Positions 58,401 to 64,000 of a stretch of DNA of 64,000 nucleotides are shown piece after piece. Source of the stretch: Bryum argenteum (taxonomy: Eukaryota > Streptophyta > Bryopsida > Bryales > Bryaceae); contig CM073323.1 of NCBI GenBank assembly GCA_037043015.1, positions 27,990,758 to 28,054,757 on the forward strand, in the 5' to 3' direction. The notes under the pieces were generated by a model that was not told the DNA's origin, did no database searches, and saw nothing but the letters and a program-made list of their open reading frames with translations. The position numbers were made by a program, and so were the translations under genes. Positions within the stretch are counted from its first letter, which is position 1; the number at the start of each line of letters is the position of its first letter.

Positions 58401-58959
58401 CACATTTTGTAATATGTGGTTCGAAATCAACATTGTTTTCTGTGCTCTCTCTTATGTCTCTCTATCATGTGATCACTCTTCCTACCGTTGCTGAATAGAT
58501 AGCTACATGTTGCAGGAGACGAAGAAGGTCATGCCGGTCCCGAGCAAAATTAACGTCTCACTTGCCATTGATGAGAAATCTACTCTTGTTTCTGAGGAAC
58601 TACAACTTCATGCTAGCAAAATCGTGAGTGGGAATTCATTTTCTTGCACTGATGCTATTGTGGCACGTTTCAATGGTTAATACATATGATCCTCATGTTA
58701 TCCAGGAAGCCAAGAATGCATTTAAGGAGCTACTGGAGTCCGTTCATGTGGAGGCACATTGGACATGGGAATAGGTCTGTACTTCCTTGCATCTGTATTT
58801 AATCACCGGTTTGAAATTTTGCTTGACTTTTTATAGCTTGGAACTGGGGAGGTCCTTGGGTTGGTACATTTGCGAATCTTTTAAAGAGTTTGTTGAGTCC
58901 CTCCTTTATCTAGGACGAGGATAATTCAACAGAAGGTTTTCATGCATGCTATGCGAGTT

Positions 58960-59272
58960 TATTGAAGCTCAATAGAGGGTGAGAGAGAATACAAACATCA
59001 AAGCTTACACACAAGGTAGAGCAATGAATGCTTGAATGAGATACATACTCATTCCAAGCCCTTGCTTATGTATCCATAGGTAGGCACATGGTGCTACAAA
59101 GAATATGGGATAACCGAGAGGCTAAGTCCTCTCTTCTCTCTCTCTAAGGCTTTTAGGACCAGCCCTCTTCACACACCCTAGAGGACTAAGACCTAGCCTC
59201 TATTACTTTCTCTAACATACTCTAATAACTATTAGGTGCTCTTATAAACTACGAGCAACCTAATCTCTAACA
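58960..59272 (-). repeat. 3' LTR (minus-strand sense)
   Basis: 313 bp, preceded on the minus strand by the polypurine tract AAAGTGGGAG. GAGTT flanks it on the outside. Confidence 0.9.
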
Positions 59273-59783
59273 CTCCCACTTTGCGAGTAGTTTTCTCCTC
59301 GCAATCCCATCTCCTTGTGCCTCACCTTGGTAAACGCCTTGGTCAACATATCACCCACTAAGTCCTCCATTTGGTAATACGTCAAGCTCTCCTCTCCATC
59401 CTCTAACTATCTTGGGCGCATTTGGCAACAAAGCCAATTCCCATGTGCCATTGTTTTGTTTGGTCAACTCCCACTTGCTTGCATGCACACTTTGCAAAGC
59501 ATCACCCAAACTCAAAGTATCATCAAAAACAAATAAGATTTGCACGTTCAACCTCAATAGATGGTGGAAGAATATGGTTTAACCACCACTCACCAAGTGA
59601 CCTCGTCTCCCTTATTGGATACCATGGGCCTCGTGCACGCTGCCCCTCTTCAATCTTCTTCATGTGATTCAACCTCCACATCCTCCTCTTCCTTCTCTTT
59701 CGGCTCTTGCACTCCTTTAGGCTCTTCTCCAACTTAAGCCTCTTGTACAACGCACGCTGAAATTGGAGTTGCATCCACCCCAA
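59273..59783 (-). pseudogene. Remnant of the Copia pol region after internal deletions
   Basis: Pieces of three parts remain: an acidic linker before the reverse transcriptase (minus frame around 59720-59580), the first residues of the RVT_2 domain (ASKWELTKQNNGTWEL, near 59460), and the end of RNase H (MEDLVGDMLTKAF, then the polypurine tract). Integrase core, the catalytic reverse transcriptase and most of RNase H are absent. Confidence 0.7.
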
Positions 59784-61280
59784 TCACCATAGTGGCTCCA
59801 AACTCCCACTTGGATGCATCTCCACATTCGCATCTCGACAAGTGGCCTCCTCCGCAATCACCACGTCACGAGCCGCTGAATTTGATGTACTATTCTTGAT
59901 TTGCATGCCATTTACCATGTTTTGAAGGACCTTCAAATTCTTCACATTCAAATGCCCAAGGCGCCTATGGCGTAGCTCCAAAGGCGCTGATTGTGGCATT
60001 TGGTGTGCCACATTGGCCATATCATACATAGAGAAGGGCATTTGATACAAACTCCCTTCTCTTGGCAATCTAGCAATCACCTTCCTATTTGCAGCCCTCA
60101 CAATGCATGCATCATCATCAAACTCCACCTTTAAGCCATTAAGAGCAAGCTTTGCTATGGATAACAAATTTCTCTTTAACTTTGGGATGTGGAGAACCTC
60201 CTTTATGTTGATTTTGTGCTTTACTCCCATCACCTTCACCTCCTCAACAATAGTGCCAACTCCGACCGCATGCACAATACTACCATCTCCCAAGTGCACA
60301 TTTCGTGGTGGTGATATTACCTCATATGTTTGAAATGCTGCCCTATGAGGTGACATGTGCTTGGTGGCTCCCGAATCCATGATCCACTTGGCCATGGAGT
60401 TGTCATCTCCATCTCCATTAGCAAAGGCATGCTCCTCCCACATCTTGTCTTTGTTTGCAACAACGGCGCTTAATAACGCATAATCCTCCTCATTGTCTTG
60501 GTTTCTTGCAACATTGGCACTCTCCTTCTCTTTCATCTTGTCTTCGAAGCAAAACCTTGCAATGTGGCCCGACTTGCCACAATTGTAACACAACCTTGGC
60601 CCATTTGACATCCTCCCTTTGTTTTGGGCCGCCACCAACGCTGCCTCACCATTTTGAGCATCCTTCTCCTTTCTCTTGGACACTTCATGCATCAACCTTG
60701 ACACCACAAACTCCATTTTAAGATCTGCAAGGGTCAAGGTCTCTAAAGCCGTTATCAAGTGCTCAAATGATGGTGGCAAACTATCAAGCAAGGACATAAC
60801 AATATCCTCTTCTTTCATGAGTACATCCAAGCAGGCAAGTTGATCCGCAAGTGCCTTGATGTTGTTGATGTGCTCCAACAAGTCAGCCCCTTCCTCCATC
60901 TTGATTGTGAAGAACTTGTGCCTCAAAAAGAGGATGTTGGCCAAACTTCTTGTTTCATGGATGTTGCAAAGCACCTTCCATGCTTCCGCTGGTCCTTTGC
61001 AACTCTTGATGTGAGCAAGTTGCGCATCCACCAAGTTGAGCCCAATCATGGACATGGCCTTCCTCACCCTTCTTTGGTACTCCTTCTTGTCCTTGTCACT
61101 TGCATCAGATGGTGGTGCCTCCTCCGTGCCTTCAACAATCTCCCACAAGTCCATGGAATCGAGTGCCAAGTTCATCTTGAACTTCCACAAGTTGAAGTTG
61201 GTGCCATTGAACTTCTCAAGCACCCTAATACCCTCCAAGGAAGCCATGGCAAAGCACAAACGCTGCCCTAACCACACCAA
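59784..61280 (-). CDS. Copia gag-protease-preintegrase ORF
   Basis: 498 codons; the likely real start is the internal MASLEGIRVLEKFNGTNF (about residue 12). Gag domain: NFNLWKFKMNLALDSMDLW and SMIGLNLVDAQLAHI. Zinc knuckle: CYNCGKSGHIARFC (about residues 230-245). Protease: WIMDSGATKHMS, with the intact DSG active site (about 305). Pre-integrase: LELRHRRLGHLNVKNL (about 440). The frame then ends where integrase should begin, at a deletion. Gag packages the RNA and the protease matures it; enzymes for copying must come from a relative. The ORF is undamaged. Confidence 0.85.
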   Translation of the reverse strand: MVWLGQRLCFAMASLEGIRVLEKFNGTNFNLWKFKMNLALDSMDLWEIVEGTEEAPPSDASDKDKKEYQRRVRKAMSMIGLNLVDAQLAHIKSCKGPAEAWKVLCNIHETRSLANILFLRHKFFTIKMEEGADLLEHINNIKALADQLACLDVLMKEEDIVMSLLDSLPPSFEHLITALETLTLADLKMEFVVSRLMHEVSKRKEKDAQNGEAALVAAQNKGRMSNGPRLCYNCGKSGHIARFCFEDKMKEKESANVARNQDNEEDYALLSAVVANKDKMWEEHAFANGDGDDNSMAKWIMDSGATKHMSPHRAAFQTYEVISPPRNVHLGDGSIVHAVGVGTIVEEVKVMGVKHKINIKEVLHIPKLKRNLLSIAKLALNGLKVEFDDDACIVRAANRKVIARLPREGSLYQMPFSMYDMANVAHQMPQSAPLELRHRRLGHLNVKNLKVLQNMVNGMQIKNSTSNSAARDVVIAEEATCRDANVEMHPSGSLEPLW

Positions 61281-61284
61281 CCAC

Positions 61285-62445
61285 TCAAATCTAGCTTCAA
61301 AGACTCAAATCAGCCCTCTTGGAGTGTGCAAACACACTTGTGCACAAAACAATGCACAATAAGCCCCTCCAATATTCAAACGAGCAAGATCCACTTGCTC
61401 CCACTCAAATCAGATCACACTCAAGCTATTTGACCTCCAAATACTAGATCTAAATCTCTCCAACACTCCAAAGGTGTAAATGCACCTCAAAGCACTCAAA
61501 TCAGCCCCTACAAGTGTGAAAACACACTTGAGCACAAAAACAATGCTCAATAAGCCTCCCCAACACTCAAACAAGCAAGTTTCACTTGCTCCCACTCACA
61601 TCCGATCTCATTCAAGCTATTTGACCACCAAATGCTAGATCTAGATGTCTAATACACACACAAGGTGTATTTGCACCTCTAAGCACTCAAATCAGCCCTC
61701 TATGCCTCCAAATGAGCACTTGTGCACTCTCTACACTAGGTCAGCCCTCAATCTATGTCAAAAAAGCTTGTAGACCTTCAAATCACTCAAAACTAAGCTT
61801 AGGAGTCTCAAATCACCACTTTAGCACCACAATGGATCAAATTAGCCCTTTGTGTGCACACATGCACCCCAAATGCTAGATGCAGCCCTCAATACTTCAA
61901 GTGCACTTCAAGTTGATCACAATAAGCACTCCAAAAGCTCAAATCCACTCCAAACAAAGGATTTGGTAGCCAACAATGCAAATCAGCACCTCCTTGTGTT
62001 AGTATCACTCTACCTAAGACAAGAGAAGCATACAATACTCCAATGCCTTCAAGAGTCCTCCAAACACCTCCAAAGTGCTTCAATTGCCTCCAAATGCTCC
62101 AAATCACCTCCAAACACCTCCAAACACCTCTAAATGGTTGCAAACACCTCCAAATGGCTCCAAGTGCACCTCCAAAGCTCCAAATGGTTGCAAGCACCTC
62201 CAAGTGGTTGCACACCTCCAAGTGCACCTCCAAAACTCCAAATGGTTGCAAAACAACGTTAAATGCCTCCAAATTACCTCCAAACACATCCAAATGGTTG
62301 CAAACACCTCCAAATGGCTCCAAGTGCACCTCCAAAGCTCCAAGGAGTGTTAATCAGCCCTCCAAGTGTGTGCAACACCTCCTTGACCTCTCCAAGCCTC
62401 CAAATGTATTCTAACTCAACCTCACTACAAGAGTAGTGGGCCCAT
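61285..62445 (-). repeat. Repeat-rich leader of the Copia element
   Basis: Two tandem units of about 200 bp (61300-61500 and 61500-61700) share CACTCAAATCAGCCC, AACACACTTG and CTTGCTCCCACTCA. Further in, 62040-62350 is a minisatellite of CACCTCCAAATGG, TTGCAAACACCTCC and GTGCACCTCCAAA units. The long open frames here are artefacts of the repeats. Confidence 0.7.
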
Positions 62446-62449
62446 AACC

Positions 62450-62762
62450 TATTGAAGCTCAATAGAGGGTGAGAGAGAATACAAACATCAAAGCTTACAC
62501 ACAAGGTAGAGCAATGAATGCTTGAATGAGATACATACTCATTCCAAGCCCTTGCTTATGTATCCATAGGTAGGCACATGGTGCTACAAAGAATATGGGA
62601 TAACCGAGAGGCTAAGTCCTCTCTTCTCTCTCTCTAAGGCTTTTAGGACCAGCCCTCTTCACACACCCTAGAGGACTAAGACCTAGCCTCTATTACTTTC
62701 TCTAACATACTCTAATAACTATTAGGTGCTCTTATAAACTACGAGCAACCTAATCTCTAACA
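62450..62762 (-). repeat. 5' LTR (minus-strand sense)
   Basis: 313 bp, apparently identical to the other LTR. GGTTATGGGCCC follows inside the element where a primer-binding site belongs; it does not match the usual initiator-Met complement TGGTATCAGAGC well, so the primer is uncertain. Confidence 0.9.
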
Positions 62763-64000
62763 GAGTTATCATCAATGATAAGAGATACGATGCTCTTAAA
62801 TCATTGAGCGAAAGGAAGCAGACATTTGATGAGCCAAGTTCTGCGTCAGAAGAGAAAAGTCCTGGATGAGATTGTATGCATTTATGAGGGGTAGTGGTGG
62901 TGGATCATAGGTCTTGTACTGTCTTCCGGTGGCAAAGTTACACACTAACATTGAATGTTTCAAGGGCCAAAAAGGTGCACGATCACGAAGTTGTCCATTC
63001 CTTATGTTGCTAGTTGTGGTCGTTATCATATATGCCACCTTAGGTTCTTCTGGAGCCAGGGTATTTTTTGCTGCTCTTATTAAAATTTTATTTTTCTAGT
63101 TCCTTCAATATCTTTCTCATCGATAGAAACAGGAGAGTGAAGAGAAACGCGCGAAGCAAAAGCTTGCCAGGGAGAAGTTTCTTGCAATGTTGGGGGTAAT
63201 GAAACCATATACTCTTACACAATCGCTTTTTGTGCGGGGAGGCGGAGCTTTTCTTATTGTGAATCATGAACTAACAGTTCGATATGAATTAGCGGGAATC
63301 AAAGGACTTGACGTCGCACATGCCTTGGAGGTTTGTATTATCTAGAGCAAATAGTAGGTTTGGTACGCCTTGCATTCGTTTTCCATTTTCTTCTTTAATG
63401 AAGTATCCACTGTGCTGACATCGTGAGTTGGCTGCATATTGTTAAATTCCCACGAATCTCGGTAGCAGCAAGGCTCTCTTGATGTTTGAGGATGATCCGA
63501 GGTAGTTGTTGAGAAGGACCGTGAGCGGGAAGAGCTCTTTGAGGATTACATAGTAGAATTGGAGCCAAAGGTGCGTGTACCAGTAGTTTCAGTGTGACAA
63601 ATTCCTTGATTACAAACCAGATCGGACAACCTTAAATTCCATTGAGTATGAGGTTTGGTTGGAATGTGTCTCAGGAGCGTGAGAAGGCTCGAGAGGATAA
63701 AAAGAAGAACATTGCAGATTACAGAACCTTTTTAGAGAGCTGTGACTTCATAAATGTGTGTGGCCGTGGACATGTCTGGTGGTTGTGATTCTACAAAAGT
63801 TTTACTGAGTGCTTTTCGCTTCTGGAATTTTAGATGGCTGAGATACGCAATTTTTTGTTAGGTTAACACTCAATATAGGAAGGTTCAAGATCGGCTGGAG
63901 GATGATGAGCGCTGCACTCGTTTAGACAAACTCGATCGAGTGGAGGTTTTTCAGGTTTGCAACTCGAATGCGAAGGTTTCACCTGCATATACTTAGTTAC

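Larger units (their letters stand above)
58960..62762 (-). mobile_element. Young, internally deleted Copia LTR retrotransposon
   Basis: Two 313-bp LTRs (58960-59272 and 62450-62762) read as identical base for base. The flanks repeat GAGTT (58955-58959 and 62763-62767), the 5-bp target duplication. On the minus strand the LTR starts TGTTAGAG and ends TTCAATA, and AAAGTGGGAG just before the left LTR is the polypurine tract. Inside are a repeat-rich leader, an intact gag-protease ORF, then only scraps of pol. Integrase, most of the reverse transcriptase and most of RNase H are deleted, so it must have moved with help in trans. It interrupts an exon of the PRP40 pseudogene. Confidence 0.9.
45250..64000 (+). 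pseudogene. Second PRP40 copy, decayed and transposon-laden
   Basis: It aligns exon by exon with the gene at 42594-33278 but runs the other way. Exon 1 is at 45250-45321 (MSHQHGGPPGVGRGRG). After the CACTA element the exons resume at about 55693-55785, 55874-55941, 56042-56382, 56528-56709, 56862-56896, 57020-57090, 57405-57461, 57641-57697, 58005-58193, 58300-58355, 58516-58624, 58706-58773, 58942-58959 joined to 62768-62850, 63106-63193, 63289-63331, 63464-63571, 63674-63760 and 63861-63954; the rest lies beyond the window. Damage: TAG and TAA in the Gln-rich exon (near 56071 and 56147), a one-base shift near 58080, TAG at 58771, a Copia insertion after 58959, a lost acceptor (CAG to CAT, about 58949), TAG at about 63121, and a deletion near 63500. 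No PRP40 protein can be made from it. Confidence 0.85.

Noticed and set aside
62043..62414. Several overlapping long frames on both strands
   Set aside because: They are produced by the minisatellite in the Copia leader.
1..64000. CRISPR arrays or bacterial operons
   Set aside because: The window is nuclear plant DNA; the tandem arrays found lack unique spacers of constant size.

Overview
This is a stretch of nuclear DNA from a land plant. The evidence is spliced genes with GT-AG introns, a PRP40-type splicing-factor gene with WW and FF domains, and dense plant-type transposons (Copia, Helitron, PIF/Harbinger, CACTA, MITEs). A Penelope-like reverse transcriptase and an OTU-bearing Helitron would fit a non-seed plant such as a bryophyte better than a flowering plant, but I cannot fix the species from sequence alone.

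Layout. 1-3.3 kb: decayed Helitron (copy A, minus strand, with an OTU domain). 3.36-3.88 kb: a 10-bp-periodic TTCnnGAAnn array followed by a TATA box, resembling a heat-responsive LTR promoter. 4.8-6.0 kb: an unrecognised, probably broken minus-strand gene. 6.1-7.2 kb: a ~51-bp tandem-repeat array, split by a 7.3-kb PIF/Harbinger element (7210-14514) that carries its Myb-like gene and a broken DDE transposase. 14.7-19.9 kb: gene-poor DNA with a family of TTAA-flanked MITEs and one long-TIR MITE. 20.0-22.2 kb: fragments of an unknown gene and a foldback element with RNA polymerase III-like boxes. 22.5-25.9 kb: Helitron copy B (Rep and helicase parts), abutting a decayed Copia element (25.9-31 kb) that itself holds a MITE.

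33.3-42.6 kb (minus): an apparently intact ~29-exon PRP40 gene, the one clear functional host gene. Head-to-head with it, from 45.25 kb to beyond the right edge (plus), is a second PRP40 copy that aligns exon by exon but carries stops, frameshifts and lost splice sites. Its first intron is swollen by a 9.7-kb CACTA element (45742-55412, TSD AAC). That element contains a 6-kb Penelope-like element with ~988-bp direct repeats and three ORFs. One of its FF-region exons is split by a very young, internally deleted Copia element (58960-62762) with two 313-bp LTRs that read as identical and a GAGTT target duplication.

The window therefore records an inverted gene duplication followed by decay of one copy and layered transposon insertion. 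The best candidates for something undescribed are the Penelope-like element with LTR-like repeats and structured 3' hairpins, the TTAA/CCCC MITE family, and the helically phased heat-shock-element array.
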